Source of the DNA: Pseudomonas abieticivorans
GTDB taxonomy: Bacteria; Pseudomonadota; Gammaproteobacteria; Pseudomonadales; Pseudomonadaceae
Length of the DNA: 64,000 nucleotides
Direction of reading: 5' to 3'
Assembly (NCBI RefSeq): GCF_023509015.1
Contig: NZ_CP094975.1
Coordinates: 1,495,501 to 1,559,500, forward strand
Numbering within the stretch: the stretch's first letter is position 1; every line of letters begins with the position of its first letter. A program made the position numbers and the translations under genes. Below, piece after piece: positions 44,697 through 54,351 of the stretch. Below the pieces are notes generated by a model that did no database searches, had not been told where the DNA came from, and was given only the letters and a program-made list of their open reading frames with translations.

Positions 44697-46061
44697 TCAG
44701 CGCACCCCATCCTGGCGCAACGCCGCTGGCGTAAAGTCCGCCGCATTGGCGGTAAAGCCGAAATCGTAGGCCTTCTTCTCTTCGTTCTTCATCCCCAACG
44801 CCAGGTAGCGCCCGGACTGCAGGTCGTACAACGTCTCAAGCGTGTACCACGGCACCTGTACGTTGTAGTAATCCTGGGCATGGGCCTCGGCCACGCGCCA
44901 GAGTTGGCCGCGGCCGTCGTAGTGGTCGATGACCGCCGCTTGCCAGGTGTCTTCGTCGATGTAGAAGTCGCGCTTGGCGTAGATGTGCCGCTGGCCTTCC
45001 TTCAGGGTGGCGACCACGTGCCATACCCGGCGCAGTTCGTAGCGGGCCAGGTCCTGGTTGATGTGGCCGGGCTTGATGATGTCGCTGTACTTGAGGGTGG
45101 GCGAGTCGAGCTTGTAGCTGTTCTCGGCGATGTACATCTCCTTTTTGCCCTCAAGCTTCCAGTCGTAGCGGTCGGGCGCGCCGTTGAACATGTCCAGGTT
45201 GTCGGAGGTGCGCAAGCCTTCGGCGGCGGTGCCCGGGCCATCGTAGGACACTTGCGGGGCGCGGCGCACGCGGCGCTGGCCGGCGCTGTAGATCCAGGCC
45301 AGGCGCGGTTCCTTGACCTGGTCCAGGGTTTCGTGAACCAGCAGCACGCCACCGGCCAGGCGCGAGGGGGCGGTCACTTCCTGTTTGAAATAGAACAGCA
45401 CGTTGCCGGGGTTGTTCGGGTCGAAATCCTTCATTTTGTCGCGAAACACAAACTGGTCGTGGAAGTACACCAGGCTGTAGGAGCCGTTCTGCTGCGGCGT
45501 GGCCTGGGTGACCAGGCGGCTGACGCTGCCACCGCGATAACGGGTGATGTGGTTCCAGATCACCTCCAGGCCGTTGTGCGGAATGGGGAACGGGATGGCC
45601 GTGTGGAAGTTTTCCAGGCCGTTGCCGCCCGCCACCAGTTGCGACTCGGTGGCATTGCGCTTGATGGCGGCGTTTACCTCGTCCGGCACGGTGGCGCCAC
45701 GATGCGTGGGGTACACCGGCATGCGATAGCTGTCCGGGTAGCGCTTGAACATCGCCACCTGGCCCGGCGATAACCTGGCCTGGTAGTGATCGACGTTTTG
45801 CGCGGTGATGGTGAACAGTGGTTTTTCATTGGCATAGGGGTCTGCCAGAAAGCCCCTGGCGTCGACCGTGCCCGCGGTCTTGGCCATCGGGCTCCAGGCG
45901 GTGATGGTGCCGTCGGCATTACCAGCCTTCACAGCGCCCATGGGTGTCAGCGTGGCACCCAATTGGGCCGCGTCCTGTGCAGAGACTGCGGCCATTACCC
46001 CGCCTGCCAGCAATGAGAAGCCAAGCACACACGCGTGCAGCAGAGGGTGACTGATGCGCAT
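44697..46061 (-). CDS. DUF1329 exported protein
   Basis: This 454-residue protein has a signal peptide (ACVLGFSLLAGGVMAAVSA). It matches DUF1329: LGATLTPMGAVKAGNADGTI, PFPIPHNGLEVIWNHITRYRGG cut short here, YSAGQRRVRRAPQVSYD and RHIYAKRDFYIDEDTW. DUF1329 proteins often sit with DUF1302 proteins and lipid-related genes, and are predicted outer-membrane-associated lipid handlers. Here it lies 67 bp after an acyl-CoA ligase on the same strand, with no DUF1302 gene in sight. Confidence 0.87.
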   Translation of the reverse strand: MRISHPLLHACVLGFSLLAGGVMAAVSAQDAAQLGATLTPMGAVKAGNADGTITAWSPMAKTAGTVDARGFLADPYANEKPLFTITAQNVDHYQARLSPGQVAMFKRYPDSYRMPVYPTHRGATVPDEVNAAIKRNATESQLVAGGNGLENFHTAIPFPIPHNGLEVIWNHITRYRGGSVSRLVTQATPQQNGSYSLVYFHDQFVFRDKMKDFDPNNPGNVLFYFKQEVTAPSRLAGGVLLVHETLDQVKEPRLAWIYSAGQRRVRRAPQVSYDGPGTAAEGLRTSDNLDMFNGAPDRYDWKLEGKKEMYIAENSYKLDSPTLKYSDIIKPGHINQDLARYELRRVWHVVATLKEGQRHIYAKRDFYIDEDTWQAAVIDHYDGRGQLWRVAEAHAQDYYNVQVPWYTLETLYDLQSGRYLALGMKNEEKKAYDFGFTANAADFTPAALRQDGVR

Positions 46062-46128
46062 AGAGATCGTCCTGAACGGTGTTTTCTTATTGGCGGTGCC
46101 GTGCCCGGTCGGGCACGGCGGGCGGGGC

Positions 46129-47811
46129 TCAAAGCGTAGACAGCAAACTGCTGTTGGTGGCTTGCCACTGGGCAATGTCGATGCGAATTTTTTTCTTGTC
46201 GAGCTTGCCGACGCTGGTCTTGGGGATTTCCGTGACCACGGCGATCTGGCTGGGGATGGCCCACTTGCTCAGGGCCCCCAACTCGACGAACGGCTTGAGG
46301 TGCTCCTTCAAGTCTATGGCGCCGATCTGCTGGCCTTCGCGCACCACCAACAGGGCAAACGGGCGCTCGCCCCACTGCGCGTCGGGGATGCCTACCACGG
46401 CCACTTCACGCACGGCACCGTGGCGGCTGATCAGGTCTTCCAGGTCCAGGGACGACACCCACTCGCCGCCGGTCTTGATCACATCCTTGATGCGGTCGCG
46501 AATGTCGATCACGCCCATGGTGTCCAGCGTCGCGACGTCACCGGTGTGCAGCCAGCCGCCTTCCCAGAGCTCGGCACCCTTCTGCGGCTCGCGGAAATAA
46601 CCCATGGTCAACCAGGGGGCGCGCAGCACCAGTTCGCCTTGGGATTCGCCATCGGCGGGCAGGAACTTGCCTTCGGCATCGATGACCGCCGCCTCCACCA
46701 ACGGCACCGGCACGCCGGCCTTGATGCGGTAGGTGATCTGCTCGTCTTCGCTGCCGGCCAGCAGCTCTTCGTTAATGTGTGCCGCGGAAATAAGCGGGCA
46801 GGTTTCAGACATGCCGTAGGCTGCGGTCAGCTGAATGCCACGGGCCTTGGCGGCTTCGTACAACGCGCGGTTGAGCGAGCTGCCGCCGATGATGATTTTC
46901 CAGCCCTTGAAGTCCACGCCCTGGCCGGTCTTGCAGTTGAGCAGCATCTGCAGGATGGTCGGCACGCAGTGGGAGAACGTGACTTTCTCGTTTTGCCACA
47001 GTTGCACCAACATGTCCGGCTCGTAGCGGCCGGGGTACACCTGCTTGATCCCGAGCATGGTCGCCACGTAGGGCACGCCCCAGGCGTGTACGTGAAACAT
47101 CGGCGTGATGGGCATGTACACGTCGTTGGTGCCCATCAACCGCGTGCTGTCGACGCTGCCGATCACCGTGGCCAGGCTCAGGGTGTGCAGCACCAACTGG
47201 CGGTGGGTGAAGTACACGCCCTTGGGGTTGCCGGTGGTGCCGGTGGTGTAGAAAGTGGTGGCGACGGAGTTCTCGTCGAAATCCGGGAAATCGTAGAGGG
47301 GGCTGGCAGCGGCCAGCAATTGCTCGTATTCACCGACCAGGTTAGGCAGGTCGGCCAACTTGTCCTCGCCATCGGTCAGCAGTAGGGTTTTCTCGACAGT
47401 GGTCAGTTGCGGCGCAATGGCATTGTACAAACCGATGAAGTCGCTGTTGACCAATACCAGCCGGTCGTCGGCATGGTTCATGGTAAACAGGATCTGCTCG
47501 GGCGACAGCCGCACGTTGATGGTGTGGATGACCGCGCCGATCATCGGCACGGCGAACATGCATTCCAGGTAGCGATGGCTGTCCCAGTCCATCACTGCCA
47601 CGGTGTCACCGGCCTTCACGCCCGCCTCGGTCAACACGTTTGCCAAGCGCTGTACCCGTTCGAACAGCGTCGGGTAGCTATAGCGCAGCTTGTCGCGGTA
47701 GACGATCTCGCGGGTTTTCTCATAGCGGCTGCCAGACATCAGCAGCCGCTTGATCAACAAAGGATATTCGTAGGCGCCATCAGCTGGCGGAATAACGCGA
47801 GTCTGCATCAT
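46129..47811 (-). CDS. Fatty-acid CoA ligase (AlkK-like)
   Basis: This 560-residue adenylate-forming enzyme shows the P-loop TFYTTGTTGNPKGVYFTH, the adenine motif AAYGMSETCPLIS, GGWLHTGDVATLD and the C-terminal KTGGEWVSSLDLEDLI and PKTSVGKLDKKKIR with the catalytic Lys. The pattern matches medium-chain acyl-CoA synthetases such as P. oleovorans AlkK. With DUF1329 downstream it likely handles imported fatty acids. Confidence 0.9.
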   Translation of the reverse strand: MMQTRVIPPADGAYEYPLLIKRLLMSGSRYEKTREIVYRDKLRYSYPTLFERVQRLANVLTEAGVKAGDTVAVMDWDSHRYLECMFAVPMIGAVIHTINVRLSPEQILFTMNHADDRLVLVNSDFIGLYNAIAPQLTTVEKTLLLTDGEDKLADLPNLVGEYEQLLAAASPLYDFPDFDENSVATTFYTTGTTGNPKGVYFTHRQLVLHTLSLATVIGSVDSTRLMGTNDVYMPITPMFHVHAWGVPYVATMLGIKQVYPGRYEPDMLVQLWQNEKVTFSHCVPTILQMLLNCKTGQGVDFKGWKIIIGGSSLNRALYEAAKARGIQLTAAYGMSETCPLISAAHINEELLAGSEDEQITYRIKAGVPVPLVEAAVIDAEGKFLPADGESQGELVLRAPWLTMGYFREPQKGAELWEGGWLHTGDVATLDTMGVIDIRDRIKDVIKTGGEWVSSLDLEDLISRHGAVREVAVVGIPDAQWGERPFALLVVREGQQIGAIDLKEHLKPFVELGALSKWAIPSQIAVVTEIPKTSVGKLDKKKIRIDIAQWQATNSSLLSTL

Positions 47812-47946
47812 GAAGATCCCTTATCTGAGTGCAAGGATTTGGCGAGAACCTAAACACTCTGTACCTCTTCATGACGCCCAAATCAACCGGTGGAATGATT
47901 TGCAAACACTACTGTGCGTCGCGATCCGCGACAAACTCCTGTGAAA

Positions 47947-48576
47947 TCAATGCATTTCCGTCAGGGCGATTTTCACGCCCAGCGCAATCAGCACCGCGCC
48001 CATGGTGCGGTCAAACCAGTGGCCCATGCGCGCAAAGCCCGCCCGCACGCGCTGTTGGCTGAACAGCATGGCCACCAGGCAGAACCACACGGCCGTGGCC
48101 ACCGCCAAATAAACGCCGTAACCGGCCTGCACCCACAACGGGGTATGGGGGTTGATCACCACCGTGAATAGCGACAGGAAAAACAACGTGGCCTTGGGGT
48201 TCAGGCCGTTGGTCATGAACCCGGCAACATACGCCTCCTTGGGGGTGCGCACTGCAGGCTCCGCGTGCAGTTGCTCGGTGGCAGGCGCCGCCGGCTTGGC
48301 GCGGATGGCCTTGAAGCCGATGTACAGCAGGTAGGCGGCGGCCAGCCATTTGAGCACGTTGAACAGTACGATCGACTGCGACACGATCAGGCCGATGCCC
48401 AGCAACGAGTAGCCCACGTGCAGGAAGATCGCCGAGCCCACACCCAATGCCGTCCAGGTACCGGCGCGGCGGCCATGGGTCACGCTTTCGCGCACCACCA
48501 CGGCAAAATCAGGGCCGGGGCTTGCAACGGCGAGCAGGTGAATCAGGGCAACGGTCAAGAATTCAGTCCAGTACAC
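47947..48576 (-). CDS. LysE/RhtB-family exporter
   Basis: This 209-residue inner-membrane amino-acid/homoserine exporter type protein has the family opening LLAVASPGPDFAVVVRESV, followed by helices WTALGVGSAIFLHVGYSLLG, VLKWLAAAYLLYIGFKAI and FFLSLFTVVINP. GTG at 48576 is chosen because GGGAGG lies 5 nt upstream and MYWTEFLTVAL-type starts are usual; earlier in-frame codons are not supported. Substrate unknown. Confidence 0.88.
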   Translation of the reverse strand: MYWTEFLTVALIHLLAVASPGPDFAVVVRESVTHGRRAGTWTALGVGSAIFLHVGYSLLGIGLIVSQSIVLFNVLKWLAAAYLLYIGFKAIRAKPAAPATEQLHAEPAVRTPKEAYVAGFMTNGLNPKATLFFLSLFTVVINPHTPLWVQAGYGVYLAVATAVWFCLVAMLFSQQRVRAGFARMGHWFDRTMGAVLIALGVKIALTEMH

Positions 48577-48617
48577 GGGGGCCTCCCACAGCAGATTCCA
48601 AAGCCAACACAATACCC

Positions 48618-48708
48618 CGTAGGAGCGGATTTATCCGCGAAAAGATCGCTGCGGTCTGTCAGGGAAACCGCAGTGCGCTTCTCGCGGATAAAGACCGCGC
48701 CTACAGGA
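48618..48708. repeat. Inverted pair of REP elements overlapping a stop codon
   Basis: gtaggagcggatttatccgc (48619-48638) and a facing, diverged copy ctcgcggataaagaccgcgc (48681-48700) with its ctaca tail. The tail contains the TAG stop of the glutamine synthetase-like gene read on the minus strand. Confidence 0.75.
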
Positions 48709-50047
48709 ACCAGCGGTATTCACGGGCGCTGACTTCATCCATGAACGCCAGGTGATCCTGGCGCTTGTTCTCGCAGTACACCATCACGAATTCCTCGCCC
48801 AAGCCTTCGCGCACGGCAGGGTGGCCCTGCATGGCAGCCACCGCGCTTAGCATGTCCTTGGGAAAATCGATGCCGCTCTGGCGGTCATCGTTCAGTGGCG
48901 CGATGGGTTCAAGCCCGGCGTCAAGGCCATGCTCAATGCCCGTGAGGATGGCGGCCAGCACCAGGTATGGGTTGGCGTCGGCACCGGCCAGGCGGTGCTC
49001 GATGCGCAAATTGCGTGGGTCGGACTCTGGTATGCGGATGCACGCATCGCGGTCTTCCAAGCCCCAACTGGCGCGGCTGGCAGCGTTGACCATGGCGCCA
49101 TAGCGGCGGAAAGCATTGTGGTTGGCGGCAAAGATCGGCATGCAATGGGGCAGCAGTGCCAGGCAACCGGCCACGGCGTGGCGCAGTGGGCGCTGGCCGT
49201 CGGCCGCCAATAGGTTGTTACCCGCAGCGTCATACAAGCTGACATGCACGTGCATGCCACTGCCGGGCGCATTGAGGTAGGGCTTGCTCATGAAACTGGC
49301 CCGGTGGCCGTGCTTGAGCGCCACACCCCGCGTGCTGCGGCAGAACAGCGCGGCCCAATCGGCCGCCTGCAAGCCATCTTCGTTATGGGCAAAATTGATT
49401 TCAAACTGCCCGGGGCCCAGCTCGGCGGTGATCACGTTGGCTTCAACGCCTTGCTCGTTGGCCGCCTCGACCATTTCGTGCAATACCGAACTAAAGCGTG
49501 TCAGGCGCTCGATGTGCATGTTGGGCTGGTTGTCTTCATCGTCCGTATAGCCGTCGCGGGGGAATTGCGGCAGGCCATCCTTGAGCTTGCGGTCGAACAG
49601 GTAGAACTCCAGTTCAAACGCGACCACCGGGCGAATACCTCGTTGTTCCAGGCGCTTGAGCACGTGGGCCAGCACCTCCCTTGGCTCGAACTCGATGGGT
49701 GACGCGGTGCCGTCCGAACTGATCAGCATCTGGCCAAGGGGCTGCCCTTCCCAGCGCACGGGTTTGAGCGTGCCCGGGATCAACCGACGCGGCGCATCGG
49801 GGTCGCCATCGTTAAAGCAGTAGTCGCCAATCGGGTGCAACCCGCCCTGCACGCCCAGCAGCACGCAGTTTTGCGGCAATTTCAGCGGGCTGCCGGCCGC
49901 GACCTTTTCCAACATGTCCACCGGGTAGCGCTTGCCGTAGAAATGCCCGGGGATGTCCAGGGCAATCAGATCGACATAGCTCACCTGGGGATGTTGCGCG
50001 CGAAAGGCACGCACTTCGCTGAGCAGGTCGGGAAAGGCGGGGGTCAT
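48701..50047 (-). CDS. Glutamine synthetase family protein, gamma-glutamylpolyamine synthetase type
   Basis: This 448-residue protein has the type I glutamine synthetase layout: FELEFYLFDRKLKDG, the metal-site ELGPGQFEINFAHNEDG, GSGMHVHVSLYDAAGNN and NPYLVLAAILTGIEHGL. It lacks the adenylylation-loop tyrosine region of GlnA. Together with the FAD oxidase and XRE-cupin regulator upstream on the same strand it resembles PuuA (gamma-glutamylputrescine synthetase). The exact amine is not determined. Its stop codon lies inside a REP element. Confidence 0.87.
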   Translation of the reverse strand: MTPAFPDLLSEVRAFRAQHPQVSYVDLIALDIPGHFYGKRYPVDMLEKVAAGSPLKLPQNCVLLGVQGGLHPIGDYCFNDGDPDAPRRLIPGTLKPVRWEGQPLGQMLISSDGTASPIEFEPREVLAHVLKRLEQRGIRPVVAFELEFYLFDRKLKDGLPQFPRDGYTDDEDNQPNMHIERLTRFSSVLHEMVEAANEQGVEANVITAELGPGQFEINFAHNEDGLQAADWAALFCRSTRGVALKHGHRASFMSKPYLNAPGSGMHVHVSLYDAAGNNLLAADGQRPLRHAVAGCLALLPHCMPIFAANHNAFRRYGAMVNAASRASWGLEDRDACIRIPESDPRNLRIEHRLAGADANPYLVLAAILTGIEHGLDAGLEPIAPLNDDRQSGIDFPKDMLSAVAAMQGHPAVREGLGEEFVMVYCENKRQDHLAFMDEVSAREYRWFL

Positions 50048-50088
50048 CTTTTTATCCTTATAGGCCGGTGCCGTGTTCGGCTTAGGCT

Positions 50089-50658
50089 TTAGTTGAACAC
50101 CCAGAGCACTCGCGTGGGGGTATCGGTCAGGTTGGCGTAGCGAAACTGGGCATGGGCCGGTAATTGGAAACTGTCGTTGGGACCTAGGGTGACAGGCGCT
50201 TCGTTGCCTTCAAGCCACAGGGTCAACTGGCCTTCGAGCACAAAGCCGCCCTGCTCGGAGCTGTCATTCAAGTGGCCGTCACCGCTGGTGGCGCCCGGCT
50301 CCAGATGGCTCTCAAGCATCGAAAAGCCGCCCGCGATGGTCGGCGACGCCAATACATCGGTAATGCCACCGGCGTAGTGAAGGGTGCGTCGCTCGCCCGG
50401 GCGGGTCACCCAGGGTGTCGTGCGCGGCCTGTCCAGCGCATAGAAATAGGTGGTGGGCACGCCCAGGCATTCGCTGATGGCCGTGAGGTCTGCCACCGTG
50501 GGCCGGGAAATGCCGCGCTCCACCTGAGACAGGAACCCGACCGAGCGATCGATCTTTTTCGCAAGTTCGCCCAAGGTCAGGTTCTTGTGCTTGCGCAGGT
50601 CGCGAATCAGGATCGCCAGGCTTTCGACTTCTTCTTGCAGGTTCATGGGGGTGTCCAT
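50089..50658 (-). CDS. XRE-family regulator with cupin domain (PuuR-like)
   Basis: This 189-residue regulator has a helix-turn-helix at about 15-70 (IRDLRKHKNLTLGELAKKID, VGFLSQVERGISRPTVADL) and a C-terminal cupin at 110-185 (SMLESHLEPGATSGDGHLND, GFVLEGQLTLWLEG). PuuR, which controls putrescine use, has this architecture. The ATG at 50658 overlaps the stop of the oxidase gene (TGATG), and the synthetase follows 41 bp downstream, so it is encoded within the operon it probably controls. Confidence 0.87.
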   Translation of the reverse strand: MDTPMNLQEEVESLAILIRDLRKHKNLTLGELAKKIDRSVGFLSQVERGISRPTVADLTAISECLGVPTTYFYALDRPRTTPWVTRPGERRTLHYAGGITDVLASPTIAGGFSMLESHLEPGATSGDGHLNDSSEQGGFVLEGQLTLWLEGNEAPVTLGPNDSFQLPAHAQFRYANLTDTPTRVLWVFN

Positions 50659-51947
50659 CAGATCACATCACGCAGGCGGTACCAGGCCTTGCCCGCCGCC
50701 TCCAGCGGAGCGGCCAGCAACGAGCCGCCAGGAAAGCGCGGATTGTCGATGCCCTGGTATAGCGATAGCAATGCCTGGTCACCCAGGATGGCATCGCTGA
50801 CCGCACGCGCAGCGGCCAGGGTCGGCAACACGCCGTGCCCGGAAAAACCCTGCAGCCAATAGCGATTGCCCGCACGGCCGACATCCGGCGTGCGTTTCAT
50901 GCTGACGTCGATATGCCCACCCCAGCCATAGTCCAGCGCCACCCCGCGCAATTGCGGGAATACCCGTTCCAGATAAGGCCGGGTGGCCTTGGCCACGTCC
51001 TTGGGGATACCGCCCAGGTAGGTGCAGCCACCGCCGAACAGCAGGCGATGGTCGGGGGTCAGGCGGAAATAGTCGGGCACGAATTGGTTGTCGATCACGC
51101 AACTGTTGCGCGGCAATAGCGAACGAGCCAAGTCGGGGCTCAGCGGCGCAGTCGCTACTTGATAAGAGCCTACCGGCAACAGGCGCTGTGACAGTTGCCG
51201 GTCGAGTGTGTCGACATAAGCATTGCAGGCCAGCACCAAAACCCCGGCGCGCACGCTGCCGGCATCGGTGTTGGCGATAAAACCGCCGGCATTCGCCTGG
51301 TAGCCAAGCACCTGGCTTTGTTCGAAAATCTGCCCGCCGGCTGTCTCTATCGCGCTGGCAAGCCCCTGCGCCAGCTTCAGTGGGTTGAGGTGGGCGCCTT
51401 GTGGGTCATACAGCGCAGCCTGATAGCGCTCGCTGGCGATCCATTCGGGCATTTCTTCGCGGCTTATAAAGCGCAACTGGTCATAGCCCCACAGGTCACG
51501 GGATTCGCGCTGGGCCTCTTGCAGCACGTGCACGCGATTCTTGCGCACTGCCGTCCAGAGGCTGCCCACCCGGTAATCGACCTCGAAACCGTGACGTTGT
51601 GGTAGCTCGCGCAGCTCTTCGGCGGCCCAGCACATGCTGTCCCACAATTGCCGGGTACGCTCCTGGCCCAAGGCCTTTGCCAGGGGCGGCATGTCACACG
51701 ACCAACCCAGCAATGCCTGCCCGCCGTTGCGCCCCGACGCCGCCCACGCCACGCGGCTGGCTTCCAGGATCACTACGCGCTTGCCGGCCAGCGCCAGCCG
51801 AAGCCCCGTGTGCAAGCCGCTGAAACCTGCGCCGACGATCAGCACGTCGCACTGCAACTCGCCGCGCAATCGGGGCCGCAGCGCGATGGCGCCAGGGTAA
51901 CTGGCGGCGTAGTAGGTTTGCGGGTGCTGCGCGGACTGTTTGAACAT
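50658..51947 (-). CDS. FAD-dependent amine oxidase (gamma-glutamylputrescine oxidase type)
   Basis: This 429-residue DAO-family flavoprotein has the FAD fold DVLIVGAGFSGLHTGLRLAL. WAASGRNGGQALLGWSC is a signature of PuuB-type oxidases and YGWGGHIDVSMKRTPDVG lies near the C-terminus. It would oxidise a gamma-glutamylated amine made by the synthetase encoded downstream. First gene of the three-gene unit; divergent from the 2-hydroxyacid dehydrogenase. Confidence 0.87.
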   Translation of the reverse strand: MFKQSAQHPQTYYAASYPGAIALRPRLRGELQCDVLIVGAGFSGLHTGLRLALAGKRVVILEASRVAWAASGRNGGQALLGWSCDMPPLAKALGQERTRQLWDSMCWAAEELRELPQRHGFEVDYRVGSLWTAVRKNRVHVLQEAQRESRDLWGYDQLRFISREEMPEWIASERYQAALYDPQGAHLNPLKLAQGLASAIETAGGQIFEQSQVLGYQANAGGFIANTDAGSVRAGVLVLACNAYVDTLDRQLSQRLLPVGSYQVATAPLSPDLARSLLPRNSCVIDNQFVPDYFRLTPDHRLLFGGGCTYLGGIPKDVAKATRPYLERVFPQLRGVALDYGWGGHIDVSMKRTPDVGRAGNRYWLQGFSGHGVLPTLAAARAVSDAILGDQALLSLYQGIDNPRFPGGSLLAAPLEAAGKAWYRLRDVI

Positions 51948-52090
51948 CAGCGGCTCACATGAAATATAAGTCGATTTATTTCATGAAAAACTACCAGCTA
52001 ATTTTCATAAAGCCAAGCTTGATGTCCTTTCACGGCAAATCCGGGTTTAATCATGTAGGATTTTTCGCAATCAAAAAGGAGCTGATGCTG

Positions 52091-53056
52091 ATGAGTGCTG
52101 ACCGCCGTGCCGTGTTCCTCGACTACACCTCGCTGGACCTGGGTGACCTGGATTTCAAGGCCCTCGAACAACAGTTCAGCGACCTGACACTGTACGGTGC
52201 TACCGCATCGGAGCAAGTGGTCGAGCGCCTTCAGGGTGTTCAGGTGGCCATCAGCAACAAGGTGTCGCTGACCGCCGAAACGCTAAAGGCCTGCCCGGAC
52301 CTGAAGCTGATCCTGATTGCCGCCACCGGCACCAACAACGTCGACCTGGCCGCCGCTCGCGCCCAGGGCATCACCGTGTGCAATTGCCAGGGCTATGGCA
52401 CACCGTCGGTGGCCCAGCACACGCTGATGTTGCTGTTGGCCCTGGCCACCCGCTTGCCCGATTATCAAAAGGCGATTGCCGACGGCCAATGGCAACGCTC
52501 CAAGCAGTTCTGCCTGCTGGACTTCCCCATCGTCGAGCTGGAAGGCAAGACCCTGGGCCTGCTTGGCCATGGCGAGTTGGGCAGCGCGGTGGCGCGACTG
52601 GCCGAAGCGTTCGGCATGCGCGTGCTGCTGGGCCAATTGCCGGGGCGCCCGCCGCGTGCAGATCGCCTGGCGCTGGACGAGTTGCTGCCGCAGATCGACG
52701 CCTTGACCCTGCACTGCCCGCTGAACGAGCACACCCGCAACATGATCGGCGCCCGCGAACTGGCCCTGCTCAAGCCCAGCGCGTTCGTGGTGAACACCGC
52801 CCGCGGCGGCATGATCGATGAACAGGCGCTGGCCGATGCCTTGCGCCGCGGGCACCTGGCAGGCGCAGCCACCGACGTGCTCAGCGTGGAGCCGCCGGTC
52901 AATGGCAACCCCTTGCTGGCCGACGATATTCCTCGTTTGATCATCACCCCGCACAGCGCCTGGGGCAGCCGCGAAGCCCGGCAGCGCATCGTCGGCCAGT
53001 TAAGCGAGAACGCCTCGGGGTTTTTCGCCGGGGCGCCGCAGCGAGTGGTCAGCTGA
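52091..53056 (+). CDS. D-2-hydroxyacid dehydrogenase (glycerate/hydroxypyruvate type)
   Basis: This 321-residue NAD(P)-dependent dehydrogenase has the Rossmann motif LGLLGHGELGSAVARLAEAF and catalytic residues Arg in VVNTARGGMIDEQAL, Glu in DVLSVEPPVNGN and His in LIITPHSAWGS. The pattern resembles HprA/glycerate dehydrogenase. ATG 52091 has AGGAG 9 nt upstream; ATG 52085 would be too close. The AT-rich leader from 51950 to 52080 holds no other gene. Substrate is inferred from family. Confidence 0.86.
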   Translation: MSADRRAVFLDYTSLDLGDLDFKALEQQFSDLTLYGATASEQVVERLQGVQVAISNKVSLTAETLKACPDLKLILIAATGTNNVDLAAARAQGITVCNCQGYGTPSVAQHTLMLLLALATRLPDYQKAIADGQWQRSKQFCLLDFPIVELEGKTLGLLGHGELGSAVARLAEAFGMRVLLGQLPGRPPRADRLALDELLPQIDALTLHCPLNEHTRNMIGARELALLKPSAFVVNTARGGMIDEQALADALRRGHLAGAATDVLSVEPPVNGNPLLADDIPRLIITPHSAWGSREARQRIVGQLSENASGFFAGAPQRVVS

Positions 53057-53101
53057 GGCCAACGGCTCTGGTAGACTGCGCCCTTTTTTCAGGAGCCGCC
53101 C

Positions 53102-54100
53102 ATGGACCCGCGCAGTGAAGTCCTGCTTCGTCAGGCTGATTTGTTTCAAGGCCAACTGCTGTTGGCCGGCCTGCCTGCCGATGACTTGCTGGGCAAACTG
53201 CCTGCGGCCAACGGCTGGTGCTGGCACGCCGGCGATCAGGCGGCGCTGGACGCACGCTTTGCCGGGCGCAGCCATTTCGGCGTGAACGCCCCGACGCAAG
53301 CGTTCGAAGGTGCCGTGTTGTTCTTGCCCAAGTCTCGCGACCTGGCCAATTACCTGCTCAACGCCTTGGCTTCGCGCCTGGGTGGGCGCGAGCTGTTCCT
53401 GGTGGGCGAAAAGCGCGGCGGCATCGAGGGCGCGGCCAAGCAGCTGCACGCCTTTGGTCGCCCACGCAAACTCGACAGCGCCCGCCACTGCCAGCTGTGG
53501 CAGGTCACCGTCGAAAACCCACCGGTGGCGGTAGAGCTGCAAAGCCTGGCCGAACACTACGAACTGCCACTGCCCGAAGGCCCGTTGAACATCATCAGCC
53601 TGCCCGGGGTGTTCAGCCACGGTCGCCTGGACCGCGGCACCGCATTGCTGCTGCAACACCTCGACAAGCTGCCAGCCGGTCACATCTTGGACTTCGGCTG
53701 CGGTGCCGGGGTACTCGGCGCAGCGCTCAAACGCCGCTACCCGCAAAACAGCGTGACGATGCTGGACGTGGACGCCTTTGCCGCCGCCAGCAGCCGCTTG
53801 ACCCTGGCCGCCAACAATCTGGAAGCCGAGGTGATCACCGGCGACGGTATCGACGCCGCACCGCTGTACCTGGACGCCATTTTGAGCAACCCGCCGTTCC
53901 ACACCGGGGTGCACACCAATTACCAAGCGTCGGAGAACATGCTGAAAAAAGCTGCCCAACATCTGAAAAAAGGCGGTGAACTGCGCATCGTGGCCAACAG
54001 CTTCCTGCGCTATCAGCCACTGATCGAGGCGCACTTGGGCAACTGCACAACCGTTGCCGAGGGCCAGGGCTTCAAAATCTATAACGCAAAACGCGGTTGA
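53102..54100 (+). CDS. rsmC: 16S rRNA m2G1207 methyltransferase
   Basis: This 332-residue two-domain methyltransferase has an N-terminal degenerate domain at about 1-160 ([18 protein letters not shown] segment, [18 protein letters not shown]). The catalytic C-terminal domain has the SAM motif [15 protein letters not shown] and the guanine-N2 signature [14 protein letters not shown] (NPPF). This is the RsmC arrangement, which methylates G1207 of 16S rRNA in the 30S subunit. Confidence 0.9.
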   Translation: MDPRSEVLLRQADLFQGQLLLAGLPADDLLGKLPAANGWCWHAGDQAALDARFAGRSHFGVNAPTQAFEGAVLFLPKSRDLANYLLNALASRLGGRELFLVGEKRGGIEGAAKQLHAFGRPRKLDSARHCQLWQVTVENPPVAVELQSLAEHYELPLPEGPLNIISLPGVFSHGRLDRGTALLLQHLDKLPAGHILDFGCGAGVLGAALKRRYPQNSVTMLDVDAFAAASSRLTLAANNLEAEVITGDGIDAAPLYLDAILSNPPFHTGVHTNYQASENMLKKAAQHLKKGGELRIVANSFLRYQPLIEAHLGNCTTVAEGQGFKIYNAKRG

Positions 54101-54146
54101 AAAATTAGGCTTGCCGAATCGGTTTTGCCTAGGCAGAATCCGCTCC

Positions 54147-54322
54147 GTCCTAGGGGAGTAGTCTCCCACGAGCGCCATGCTCGTCCGGCACGCGTCAACA
54201 TACTTGGCCCACAGGCCATGGCGCGTGCGACCCACAGCCCGCATCAGACGGGCTCAGGGTTTGACAAGACCTATGACACGAACACCTTACCCGGGGCGGG
54301 GAGGCTGTACGTGTCATAGCCG
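54147..54322 (+). promoter_or_regulatory. yybP-ykoY manganese riboswitch
   Basis: The leader of the GDT1-type gene carries both hallmark blocks of this class: gggagtagtct (ggggagtag at 54153-54161) and cccggggcggggaggctgt (about 54289-54307), joined by paired arms such as cacgagcgccatgctcgt and gcccgcatcagacgggc. A closing tail tacgtgtcatagccgtg follows, then ATG 54352. In other bacteria these RNAs bind Mn2+ and turn on exporters, so manganese induction of the next gene is expected. Confidence 0.88.
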
Positions 54323-54351
54323 TGTCGATCCCGCCCCCATAGGAAACCCTG

